The notes under the pieces: model-generated
Told to the model about the DNA's origin: nothing
Seen by the model: the letters and a program-made list of their open reading frames with translations, nothing else
The model's database searches: none
Translations under genes and position numbers: made by a program
Shown here: one piece after another, positions 1-9,815 of the stretch
How positions within the stretch are numbered: the first letter of the stretch is position 1
Layout of the letters: every line of letters begins with the position of its first letter
Assembly: GCF_020497125.1 (NCBI RefSeq)
Contig: NC_059080.1
Coordinates: forward strand, 69,360,618 to 69,424,617
Length of the DNA stretch: 64,000 bases
Origin: Mauremys mutica
Taxonomy: Eukaryota > Chordata > Testudines > Geoemydidae
Reading direction: 5' to 3'

Positions 1-344
1 AAGTTGCACGTTTTCCCCCTCAGGTGAGGGCTCTGGGGTTGGGCTGGGGATGAGGGGTTCACAGTGCAGGAGGGTGCTCAGGGCTGGGGTGCTGGGGGCG
101 CAGGGACTGGGGTGGGGCAGGGCTGGAGATAAGGAACTTGGGATGCAGACAGGCTGCCCCAGGGCTATGGCCAGAGAGGACTCCCCCCGCCCCCCCCCGT
201 TACCGGCAGCCGCAAGCTCCAGGGGAGGGACCCCTCCTCCCCCCCCCGCAGCACACTCTCTCTGCACCACAGTCACTGCACATGCTCCTAGGGACTCTCT
301 CAGGTCCAGAAAGCCCACTTGCTTCCCCCGTGGTGGGTACCGGG
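1..344. repeat. Tandem copy 1 of a G-rich repeat unit
   Basis: This stretch is closely matched, base for base over most of its length, by 1159-1488. Shared landmarks are the opening AAGTTGCA block, the GATGAGGGGTTCACAGTGCA block, the CAGACAGGCTGCCCCAGGGC block and the run ending at the CTCAGGTCCAGAAAGC block. Copy 1 stops matching exactly where the LTR at 345 begins. The long frames here are chance frames in G/C-rich repeat, and I see no host coding sequence. The unit begins before the window, so its full length is unknown. Confidence 0.75.
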
Positions 345-1067
345 TGTCACGGAGTCCCTGGGTGCTGCTCTGGAACTGCTCCTCACAAAGCCAGTCAGGA
401 CTTTGGGGAGCCTCCTCTCCCTTGGAGCAGACTTTTTCAGGGCAAGAAGCTCACACGGCTTCACCTCCTGGGTCTCTCCTTGGAGCATTCAGCATCCTCT
501 GCCCCTCCATGCCCTTCCCACAGTGAGCCCGCCCAGGCGGGGTCCTGGGGAAGCCACAGGGTCCTGCCCCCCCACTTTGCAGTCAGATGTGACTCTCAGC
601 CAGCCAATAACACAGAGGTTTATTCGATGACAGGAACAGGGTCTAAAACAGAGCTTGTAGGTACAGTGAACCGGACCCCTCGGCCGGGTCCATTCTGGGG
701 GCAGTGAGCCAGACCCCCCTTGTCTGCACTTCACGCCTGGTCCCCAGCCAGCTCCAGACTCCCAAACCCCCTCCAGCCCCCACTCCTCTCTGCTCAGTTC
801 CTTTCCCAGGCCAGGAGGTCACCTGATCTCTTTGTCTCCAACACCTTCAGCTGGCACCTTTGCAGGGGAGGGGCCCAGGCCATCAGTTGCCTGGAGACAG
901 GGTGTCGGCCATTCTCTGTGCAGACAGCATCACACTGGCCCTCTAGGGCTTTACAACAATCACACCCCCTTATCCCACCATCTAGAGCCTTAAGAAATGC
1001 ATTGGGGAAACTGAGGCACACAGACAGTATTCAGAGAAAACATTAAGCACATTCCCACTTCGTAACA
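345..1067 (-). mobile_element. Solo LTR (endogenous retrovirus type), antisense
   Basis: Read on the minus strand this segment starts TGTTACG and ends CGTGACA, giving the TG...CA ends of an LTR, about 723 bp long. A minus-strand AATAAA polyadenylation signal lies at 619-624. The length and arrangement fit a gammaretrovirus-like LTR of turtle genomes; that family call is from memory of similar turtle LTRs and is inference. No gag, pol or env coding sequence adjoins it, so it is read as a solo LTR. Flanking bases (338-344 and 1068-1075) do not form a convincing target duplication, and the left boundary coincides with the point where the host tandem repeat stops matching. Confidence 0.6.
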
Positions 1068-1158
1068 CCTGTATACGACCAGTTACATACTTTGAAGGGT
1101 GTAAAATAATCAAATATTGTGCTAAATACAATGATACTCCAAACTGACCACCAAATCT

Positions 1159-1488
1159 AAGTTGCATGTTTTTCCCCTCAGGTAAGGGTTCTGGGGTGGG
1201 GCTGGGGATGAGGGGTTCACAGTGCAGGAGTGTGCTCGGTGCTGGGGGTGCAGGCTTTGGGGTGGGGCAGGGCTGAGGATGAGGAACTTGGGGTGCAGAC
1301 AGGCTGCCCCAGGGCTAGGGCCAGAGAGGACTCCCCATCACCACCACTGGCAGCAGCAAGCTCCAGGGGAGGGACCCCTCCTCTCCCCTCCTACCCCCCA
1401 CAGCACACTCACTCTGCACCACAGTCACTGCACATGCTCCTAGGGCCCCTCTCAGGTCCAGAAAGCTCACTCACCTCCCCTATGATGG
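1159..1488. repeat. Tandem copy 2 of the G-rich repeat unit
   Basis: Second copy of the unit at 1-344, in the same orientation and about 1,158 bp downstream. It lacks the LTR. Between the LTR and this copy lie about 90 bp of AT-rich sequence (1068-1158) that have no counterpart visible before copy 1, because the window starts there. Confidence 0.75.
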
Positions 1489-2185
1489 GTACTGGGTGGG
1501 GGGGTTGCCATCACAGGTGGCCTTCTATGTTGCTGCCCCTCACCATAACTTCACTGTGGATGGGGGATGGGGCTGCCCCTTGCCCAGCATGGGGCAGAAG
1601 TGGGGTCTGCAGGGTGGTGGCTATGGGGCGGGGGAGCAGGGTGTCATAAAATTCACCCAAGCCCCAGCTGCTCAGGTCTAGGAAGCCTCCCTCTCCCATC
1701 CCTCCTGTGGCGGGTGGGTTGGTGGGTGCTGGGGGAGAGAGCATTGCCTTCACATATGGCTTCCTGCCTCCCCTGTGCAGCCTGCTGCGCCTCACTGGGG
1801 GTAGGGGATGGGGCTTCCCTGTCCCCAGCGTGGGGCAGGAGTGAAGGGGCTGCAGGGTGGTGGCTGGTGGGGGGGGTACAGGGAGGGCAAGTTGTCACAA
1901 AATACACCCAAGCCCCAGCTGCTCAGGTAGGTCTATGAACCCCCTCTCCCATCTGCCCTGTGGTGGGTGGGTGCTGGAGGGGAGGGGCACTGCCTTCACA
2001 TATGGCTTCCTGCCTCCCTGACCCCTGCTGCAGCCTGCTGCCCCTCACCATAGCTTCACTGGGGGACGGTGGGAGGGGATGGGGCTGCCCCCCCTTCCCC
2101 AGCGTTGGGCAGGAGTGGGGGCTGGGGCTGGGGGGGAATCATAGGGTCAAACACTCACGGAAGCCCCAGCAGCTGCTAAGGTGAG
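1489..2185. repeat. Three imperfect tandem repeats of about 250 bp
   Basis: Three successive units each contain a GGGATGGGGCT block, a GGGGCAGGAGTG-like block, and a closing AAGCCCCAGCTGCTCAGGT-like block at about 1660-1678, 1908-1927 and 2161-2181, giving a period near 250 bp. The CTTCACATATGGCTTCCTGCC block is shared by units 2 and 3. Open frames across this block are a by-product of the repeat and have no recognisable domain. Confidence 0.65.
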
Positions 2186-2575
2186 TGATGTCTGTCTCCT
2201 GGCCGGAAGTCCCCTTCGCGTCTCCTCCAGGTAGGGGCAGGGGAGGGGAGGGCTGCCAAGCATGGCACGGCCCCCTCCACTCCCCTCCCCATCCTGAGGT
2301 GCTACAGCACCAGCAGCTTGCACTGCTGTTATGCTGTAGCCCTTAGGCGGTGGCGGCGGCAGCAGCAGCAAGGGAGAGAGACGCGCTGCGCGCTCTTTAC
2401 GTTCAGGCAAGGAAGCTCTGGGGTGGGGGGGAAGCTCCAGCCCTGGCGGCGGCGGCGGGGGGGGGGGCACCAAGCAGGGGAGAAACCTAGCTCCAAATAT
2501 TGGTGGAGCAGAGTCCCTGACTGTGAATGTTCCTGGGGCTTTAGCCCCAGGAGCCCATATAAGTTGGCGCCCATG
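2186..2575. mobile_element. Right end of a non-autonomous hAT-like element
   Basis: The segment ends with AGTTGGCGCCCATG (2562-2575), which matches 11 of 14 bases of the right terminus of the complete hAT MITE at 39775-40151 (AGTTGACACCTATG). A short perfect hairpin, CTGGGGCTTTAGCCCCAG, lies at 2533-2550. Gypsy gag-coding sequence begins directly after 2575. The left terminus is not seen; the whole 1-2575 region may be the body of this element. Trinucleotide GGC runs near 2347 and 2445 are also present. Confidence 0.45.
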
Positions 2576-2578
2576 ATC

Positions 2579-3140
2579 CTAGGTTCCCATTTTTCTCCAA
2601 AACCACTGGTAATTGCTGAAAGATATAGGTTCCACAACAGAGACCAGAAAGACAAAACAGTTGTACAATTTGTAGCAACTTTGAGAAAGCTTGCAGAACA
2701 CTGAATTTAAGGAGATGTTAAATGATGCCCTATGTGACAGTTTAATGTGTGGCCTGCACAGTGAAGCTATACAGAAGCGCCTATCTGACAGAGGCTTACA
2801 GAAGGCCATTGATATTGCTGTCTCCATGGAACTTGCTCCAAAGGAGGCACAATCCATCGTGCATCCTCTAGGGTGCAAAAGGTGTCACAAGAACCTACCC
2901 ACAAAACTGTGGGGAGTCAGGAACGTTACCGCCGTGGTAAGCCAGGTCACCATGCATCAGAATGCTGGTATAAGGAACTGGTGTCTTGACACTGTGGCAA
3001 AAAGGGACACATTGCATGTGTCTGTAAACAAAAGAAAGAGAGGCCTGTGGTATGGCCGACGAAAAAGGGAAATCTGCATACTCTAGAGCAGACCCAGGAT
3101 GACCAAGGATATACCTCCTCACAAGAAGAGCCACTCTACG
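2579..3140 (+). pseudogene. Gypsy gag fragment with degraded zinc knuckles
   Basis: The start of this stretch matches the capsid region of vertebrate gypsy gag (retrotransposon gag family), including the VQFVATLRKLAEH motif near 2665-2703. A frame change at about 2700 moves the following capsid residues (LNDALCDSLMCGL, about 2712-2750) to another frame. At about 2915-3035 two CCHC zinc-knuckle remnants can be made out: the first has lost a cysteine, and the second keeps an HCGKKGHIACVC-like core with a stop just before it. In a working element gag builds the particle and binds RNA; this copy cannot. Confidence 0.75.
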
Positions 3141-3420
3141 TTTTGTCTTTGGCAGTGGGCTCACATGAATATTGGGTAACCCCATTGTTGGATGGCAAAC
3201 CTATACGCATGGAACTGGATACCGGTGCAGCCGTTTTGCTGGTCTCAGAGACCGTGTATCTTCCACTTAAAGCAACAAAAACAGTGCTGAAGACATACGG
3301 GAGAAGCTGTGCCCATGTTGGGCACTACTGATGTTAAGGTGGAGCTCAATGGACAGGCTGCTAAATTGCCACTGTTTGTGGTGAGAGGTAATTACCCAGC
3401 CTTAATGGGTAGGTCTTGGC
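3120..3420 (+). pseudogene. Gypsy aspartic protease region
   Basis: The active-site triplet of a retropepsin is visible as DTGA at 3218-3229, preceded by the usual hydrophobic strand (GKPIRMELDTGA) and followed by LLVSE. A frame change at about 3310-3330 separates it from the C-terminal part of the protease (flap-distal strand and GRSWL motif, about 3330-3425), which lies in the same frame as the reverse transcriptase. The family role is to cut the Gag-Pol polyprotein. Confidence 0.75.
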
Positions 3421-4739
3421 TTAGGAAGATCCAGCTGAATTGGGCAGAAATGCACCGAGTGACTAAAGAAGAAACCGATCTGACCACTATACTAAGGAAA
3501 CATGCTGCTGGTTTTGGAGAGGAACTGGGAAGTATGAAGGGAATCACTGTGACATTGAACATTAAACCTGACAGTCAACCAAAATATCTGAAAGCCAGAA
3601 CTGTGCCATATGCCATCAGGCCGAAGGTTGATGCGGACCTTGAGCACCTGGTCACAAATGGAGTCCTAATACCAGTTACACATAGCCCAGGGGCAACTCC
3701 TGTTTTTCCAATACTTAAGAAAGATGGCTCCCTCCGGATTTGCGGTGATTTTAAAGTCACTGTCAACCCAGTGTTGTGTGCAGAGCAATACCCACTTCCT
3801 CGCATTGATGACCTCTTCGCAGGTCTGGCTGGGGGACAAAAGTTCAGTAAGCTTGATCTGAGTCAAGCATATTTACAGATGCACATTGATGAAAAGTCCC
3901 AAGAGCTGTTGACTATGGTGATGCATAAGGGGCTTTATCGATACTGTCGCCTACCCTTCGAAATAACATCTGCTCCCACCTTGTTCCAGAGGGCTATGGA
4001 CCAGATCTTATGTGGCTTGCCAGGAGTCCTGTGCTATCTGGATGACATCCTGGTCACTGGAAGGAATGAGGAGGATCACCTAAAGAATTTAGAGGCTACC
4101 CTACAAAGACTGGAAGAGTATGGACTGCGAGTCTGCAAAGACAAGTGTGAATTCTTCCAGCCCTCTGCTGAATATTTGGGACACATCATTGATGCCACAG
4201 CTCTTCGTAAGGCCCCTGCCAAAGTTAAGGCTATTGTGGAGGCTCCCCCTCCTCGAAATGTTAGCCAGCTTCGCTCATTTCTAGGACTATTGAACTATTA
4301 TGGAAATTTCATCTCACAGTTAGCTGAACTGCTAAAACCATTTCACGAACTCCTTGGGCAGAACAAGGCCTGGAAGTGGACTGAAGCCTGTGATGTTGCA
4401 TTTAACAAAGCTATGGATGCACTGCTGAATTCTAAAGTTCTGACGCACTTTGATCCATCCTTACCCATACAGTTGGCATGTGATGCGTCCCCTTATGGAG
4501 TGGAAGCAGTCGTGTCACAAATTATGACTTTGGGAGAAGAGAGACCTATTGCTTTTGCTTCACACACTCTAAGCAAAGCAGAAACTAACTATGCCCAAAT
4601 TGAACGTGAGGCATTGGGAATCATTTTCGGAATTTGGAAGTTTCATCAGTACCTGTTTGGACGGAAGTTTACTCGTCTCAGACAAATCGACCCCGACTTC
4701 AGTTTTTGGACCCCATACAGGCATTCCTCCATTAGCTGA
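3420..4739 (+). pseudogene. Gypsy reverse transcriptase and RNase H
   Basis: This is the longest open part of the element. The reverse transcriptase fingers and palm are recognisable: a SKLDLSQAYLQ block at about 3844-3876 and the catalytic YLDD at 4035-4046. An RNase H start with the CDASPYG motif lies at about 4480-4500. The frame is lost near 4670 inside RNase H and the reading runs to a stop at 4737-4739; the rest of RNase H (ending in the HGNADVLSKLP-like motif, about 4808-4840) continues in another frame. The catalytic RT aspartates are present, yet protease, RNase H and integrase are not in one frame with it. Confidence 0.88.
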
Positions 4740-4859
4740 TAGTCGTATGCAACGGTGGGCATTGTTGCTTTCCACATACGAAATCAAATATCAGAAATCC
4801 ACTCTGCATGGCAATGCGGATGTTCTCTCAAAGCTGCCTTTGCCAGTCAACCATCGAGA

Positions 4860-5974
4860 TATTGCCCAGAAGGAAATCTTTACTTTGAACAGGCAGAGAA
4901 TACACCCATCACTGCTACACAGGTAAAGAAAGCAACTCGAGTTGACCCAGTATTGTCCCAAGTTATGGACCCGGTGATGCATGGAACATCTCAACGAACC
5001 TCTCTGGTCTCACCTGACCTTGTTACCTACATGTCCAGGAGGACGGAGTTATCAATCCAATCTGGTTGTTTGTTGTGGGGGAGACATATCATTATCCCAC
5101 CACCACTGAGATCACAGATGTTAGAACATCTCCATTCCGGTCACTGTGGAATAGTGTGCATGAAGGAAATTGCATGAAGCTATTTTGGTGGCCTGGATTG
5201 GACAGTGCTATTGAAGAGAAGGCAAGAGCTTGTATGTCATGTCAGGGTGTGAGGAATGCACCCCAGTGGAACTGGCCTGAAAACCCATGGCAACATATTC
5301 ACGTTGACTTCGCTGGCCCCCTTGAAGGAAGCATGTTCTTGGTGGTGGTAGATGCCTATTCTAAATGGCCAGAAGTCTCTATAATGCAGTTCACTACTGG
5401 AGAGAGTACTATCCAAAAACTACAAGGACTCTTCAGTTGTTTTGATCTGCCAGAACAACCTGTGAGTGACAACGGACCACAGTTCGTCTCTCAGGAGTTT
5501 CAAAAGTTTATGAAGGCAAATGGGATACACCACATCACTTCAGCACCATATAATCCATCCACCAATGGAGTAGCTGAAAGATTTGTGCAGACAATGAAAC
5601 AAGCTTTAAAATCGGAAAGGGGACAATTATCCATTCAAAAGCATCTGGACATCTTCTTACTATCCTACAGAAACACACCTCATGCTACGACCAAGGCATC
5701 CCCGGCCTTTCTAATGATGGGACGACAGCTGTGCACTTGCTTTGATCTGCTGAAACCTTCTGAACCCGACAAATTGTGCAACATCAACAGCAAGATCAAG
5801 TCATCAGGTGTGCACCCAGAGCAAAAGACTGAACCTTTAGCCAGGGACAGCTGGTTTTGGCTCAGAATTATACTTCTGGTGCTAAATGGGTCCCTGCCAC
5901 TGTCATCCCTCAAATGGGACCTGTTTCCTACAGAGTCCAGACTGCAGAGGATCTCACCTGGCAGTGACATTTAG
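4860..5974 (+). pseudogene. Gypsy integrase
   Basis: The N-terminal HHCC zinc-binding part spans about 5120-5245 (HSGHCG ... CMSCQ) and crosses a frame change near 5165. The catalytic core keeps D at 5306-5308 (VDFAGP), D at 5468-5470 (SDNGPQF) and E at 5576-5578 (GVAERFVQ). The last two are separated by 35 residues, the canonical D,D35E spacing. The last open stretch ends at 5974. I see no chromodomain at the C-terminus. Integrase joins the DNA copy to the host chromosome; in this copy the frame breaks upstream make it a pseudogene. Confidence 0.85.
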
Positions 5975-6394
5975 ATCAGCTGCTGCCAGGTCATACCAGT
6001 CCTCAGGACACATCTTCAGTTGAGTTGCCTGACTTCACCACCTCTGGCGAGACACCGAATCAAGAGTCACCTGTTCCCAACTTTTCCCCTCCATTACCGC
6101 CAGCGGCAGAGATACCCCTCTGCCCGGCATGAGCTGATACCCCATCCTCACCCATTCACCCTACGAACCCTGAGCCCATTGTAGGCCCACGCTCAAGACA
6201 CTTTCAGGTGCAACACCACCAGAAGTCCACCGTAATCCACCTAGAGACAGAAGGCCTCCTCATCAGCTGGATCTTTAGCTAGGGCGAACCCACGGTTATG
6301 GGGCAAAATAATCCCTGGGGTTTAGCTGGGAATGGAGGCAGTCTACCCTCCTTCTCTAGTTTAGTGTTTGTTTTACTTAGGGGACATTCTTATT
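5975..6394 (+). other. Gypsy 3' untranslated region
   Basis: Sequence between the integrase stop and the polypurine tract. It has a proline-rich coding look in places (about 6030-6180), which may be the decayed tail of the integrase frame. No separate gene is seen. Confidence 0.5.
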
Positions 6395-6409
6395 AAGGAG
6401 GGAGGAATA
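6395..6409 (+). other. Polypurine tract
   Basis: AAGGAGGGAGGAATA lies immediately before the TG of the 3' LTR. This is where plus-strand DNA synthesis is primed in LTR retrotransposons. Confidence 0.8.
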
Positions 6410-6603
6410 TGTTGTGTATTTGGTTGTCGTGGTAATAGAATCTTGTGTTGCTATGGCAACTGAGTTAGATTATTAGGGGATAACCCAGCCAGTTTTGGCT
6501 GGCTGTTGGTTAGTTCTTTGTGTGGCGGTAAATGGCTGCTTCAAGGTTTACAGCTCTCTGTGTCTCCAGTGATTTCTTCCTAAAACTGTTGCACAGCCTA
6601 ACA
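6410..6603 (+). repeat. 3' LTR of the gypsy element
   Basis: A 194-bp segment starting TGTTGTGTATT directly after the polypurine tract and ending CAGCCTAACA, giving TG...CA ends. No second copy is visible in the window, so the partner 5' LTR lies outside it or was lost. Confidence 0.8.
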
Positions 6604-9244
6604 AAAGATTGGGCAACCTTTATTTATTGAGGGTGATGAGCAGCTTCATGGTAATGCTTGTAGAACACGTGTGTCACACAGAACCCAAAATATCCATGGA
6701 GCAATACTGTCATGCAGATGCCCCAAGGATGGAGAACAAAGACCAATATATTGCTACTTGCACATACATCTGCTGCATTCATCTAGCCACACCTGACTGC
6801 ACCAGCCCCAAAGAATTTGTCTGGTTTGCATTTCTATATTGACTACTTTGCGTGCACTGTCTTTTTATCTTCCTGCAAAGAACATGCCAGAGTTTTGTAC
6901 ATTAAATACATCATTGGTATAATCAAAAAAGATATGCACATCTTGCACCAGAATGGGTGTGAGGAAAGACAAATAGAAAACAAAAACCCCAGAGTTCCTA
7001 GGACCCTAATGCACTTGTTCAGCAGTACCATTCAAGCTTGCATTTTCTGCCAGCACTTCCCTTACACTCCCCTAAGCAGGGATTCTCTCACCAGACCAAC
7101 ATTTACTGAGCCAAGAAGTAGTTTCTGAAAGAAGCAATCAAAATCTGGAGCAAGGAGGAATCCTGAATTCTAAAGTACTGACACCTTGACCCACAAATGA
7201 ATTTGTAGGTGAAATTATCTTTTCTCTGTTCCGATCTGCCTTCATTCCAGGCTGATGGTTTCTTTAGATATGTTATACAAGAAAAAAAATGCACAACTTG
7301 GTTTCTGAAATACAGTTTGAGAGTTATATTGTTTTGTAAATGTGCAAACAGAGTAGCTACACCTCTTGACATTCAGCCCAGGAGAGAAACAGCTCAGAAG
7401 ATGCCGTCCATCTACACACAATCATCTTCTCCTGTACACCTCCTTTATCCATAAAACAATGTACGTGAGTAGGACAAACATACATGCCTTGGAATCTTTT
7501 AGGGGATTTAAAGGGATTCTTATGGTCTAATGCCTTTCAATACAATCTAACAGAGGACAACATAAATTTTTAGATTGCACTGCACAGAAGGGAACAGCAT
7601 ACATCTAATAAGCCATTGGGGCAGGCTTCATTCACAACCAAGTTCATTTAACTAAAGCTGTTTGCAAATGAGGAGCTCTGCTGAGCAGCAATTAAACTCA
7701 ACAGTCGGGACTACATGACACAAGAGCACACAATGCAGAAATTCCAGAGGAGTGGGAGAATAGCACCCAAACATGGGAGGCAGGGGAGCAGAGGAGAAAA
7801 GTCTAAGTTCTTCTATAGAGGGTTTTGTTCTGCCCTGTGCCTTTCTCATAGGATCTCAGAGTTGTGACTACTGTCCCTAATCAAACATGGATTACTAAAT
7901 GAATTATTTATTTAACTACATTGACCTATGGCTATTCCCTGCTTAATGTAAAAAAAAAAATTTTTTTTTAAACAGAATCCACTCTGCTTGCTCCATTTTC
8001 TTCCTGCTGCAAGTATCATTGTGCTTATTAAAATTCAAGATTATGTGAGGAATTAAATACCAGATTAACCTGTTAAAGTCTTCAAGGTTCAGAAGAGAAC
8101 TAGACAGGTCAAAGATCTATTAATCTGATGCATTTAATCCTTCCTGTCTCATGTGATCACCTGTTTAATGTCTCATCCAGAATGTCTTAAATTTACAGGG
8201 AGAGAAGAAGCTGGTGGAGGCTGCACTAATGAGTAGATGAAAAGTGAAAATTTGATTAACACTCTTTTTCCCTTTGCAGTAGAGTCTCTATATAACATGG
8301 AAAGAGAAATTAAATAGGTTTCTAGTTGGTTATACCTGTAGGCAGAAGCAGATAAAAAGGGGGAACTGACTCCTCTTACTCACTCTGATTTTGTAGCAGG
8401 CTCCACATGCGAAGAGCTCTGCCTAGAAGCAATTGGCAATTGCTCAGTGTAAGCTTTTACAGTAGGAGACGAGAAAAAGAGGCCCAAAAGTGGAGATAAA
8501 GGAAAGTAAAGGTGACAGAAAAGGAAGGATGAGTAATGAAATCAAGGCAGAATAGCAAAGCAGAGGGAAAAATAGATCACTTATGGTAAATGAGGTATTC
8601 AGTCATGAGTTAGTGGGCTATTATCATGACACAAATATGGCACCATTTGCATGTCCCAACAGAGCTGGGATTATGAGACCAGTTTTAGTTTGTGACCTGA
8701 CTCTTTCACATCACTCAGGGGAGTTCTCTGCTCTGCTGATCCTCAGCTGGCATATGATCCCTTGGCTTAACATAGTTAACTTAAACCAGGGCTGGCACAA
8801 ACTGGTCCACAGAATCAGGAAGTTATACTAAACACTGATGCTCCTCCACCCAACTCTCCTGGTGTTAAATGGAGCTCAGATGCAGGAGAGACTCTGTTCC
8901 TATTATCTATTAGTAAAGATCCCACAAGGAGCTGCAGTTTACTCACGCCATCAATGTAGTACTATATATTTCCTTTTTTTTCATACCTTTTTACACCTAC
9001 CGGCCTGACTGTGTAACCCTTACTCAAAGACAATGCCCAAGGACTCCAATGGGAATCAGGATCAGGCCCTTGGAATTCTCAAAAGCCTCATTTTTTAGTG
9101 AATTACCTGAAAATTAATTAAACTGAAAAATTATTCCCGTAAAAAAAAAAAAGGCTAACTTGTGTCTAGTCCTGTAAGAGTGAGCAGGGGAGAGGGCACA
9201 AACAAGCCTTCCCCCTGTCTTTGCAGCAGGCACAATCCCAAACC
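6604..9244. other. Anonymous intergenic or intronic DNA
   Basis: AT-rich sequence without a convincing gene or recognisable element. A short A10/T9 inverted run sits near 7950. Open frames here are short and show no domain. Confidence 0.6.
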
Positions 9245-9294
9245 TGACATGTCTCGAGGTCCCTTCCAGTCCTAGAGTCTATGAATCTATGTCT
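9245..9294 (+). repeat. CR1-type 3' tail fragment
   Basis: GAGGTCCCTTCCAGTCCTAGA followed by two overlapping TCTATGAATC-like units matches the 3' end shared by CR1 LINEs and turtle SINEs. Only the last 50 bp or so remain. Confidence 0.6.
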
Positions 9295-9628
9295 AGTGCA
9301 CAAGGATTATGGCACTAATCTTGCAAAGGAATCAGACCCTTACACCCACCTGGAATCCCACTGAAGTAAATGGAACTCCCCAAGGGCAGATCTTTTTCCA
9401 GAATTGGGCCCCATGAGAATCTATTGTCAGTCGGTAGAAAGACCTGCCTGGAAGACAGAAGGCTTTCCATTGACTTCAACTGACTTTGGGCAGCAGGTCT
9501 AGTGTCTCCATATAAAGTAGGACTAAGCCAGCCCTTTGCCTTCTGCATTAGCCAGTGGAGCTGGATTGTACAGAGGAATGTTCAGGTTGCCCCCTAAAAC
9601 AGAATGCCAAAAAAGGCCTACCCTTTTA

Positions 9629-9815
9629 GGGAGGAAGGATAGCTCAGTGGTTTGAGCATTGGCCTACTAAACCCAGGGTTATGAGTTCAATCCTTGAGGA
9701 GGCCACTTAGGGAGCTGGGGCAAAAATTGGTCCTGCTAGTAAAGGCAGGGGGCTGGACTCAATGACCTTTCAAGGTCCCTTCCAGTTCTAGGAGATTGGT
9801 ATATCTCCAATTATT
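9629..9815 (+). repeat. tRNA-derived SINE with CR1-like tail
   Basis: The head carries a pol III A box (ATAGCTCAGTGGTTTGAG) and a B box (GGGTTATGAGTTCAATCC), as in tRNA-derived SINEs of cryptodiran turtles. The body has the TGGTCCTGCTAG block, and the tail (CAATGACCTTTCAAGGTCCC) resembles the CR1 3' end, which suggests mobilisation by CR1 LINE machinery. Same subtype as 13005-13191. Confidence 0.85.

Larger units (their letters stand above)
2576..6603 (+). mobile_element. Ty3/gypsy LTR retrotransposon, 5' end outside or interrupted
   Basis: Domain order is gag, protease, reverse transcriptase, RNase H, integrase, polypurine tract, 3' LTR, which is the Ty3/gypsy (Metaviridae) order. No 5' LTR or primer binding site is present in the window. 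Coding sequence starts mid-gag next to a hAT-like terminus at 2575. Several frameshifts and stops separate the domains, so this copy cannot express a polyprotein. It is described here as a decayed copy only. Confidence 0.9.

Noticed and set aside
345..1158. A complete endogenous provirus
   Set aside because: Only one LTR-like segment is present; no retroviral gene remnants lie next to it within the window.
2576..6603. An active gypsy element
   Set aside because: Frame changes in gag, protease, RNase H and integrase and the missing 5' LTR rule out an intact copy, even though catalytic motifs of RT and integrase are still visible.
9640..9700. A functional tRNA gene at the SINE heads (9.6, 13.0, 21.9, 22.05 kb)
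   Set aside because: A and B boxes are present, but the acceptor stem does not close and each is followed by the SINE body and CR1-like tail.
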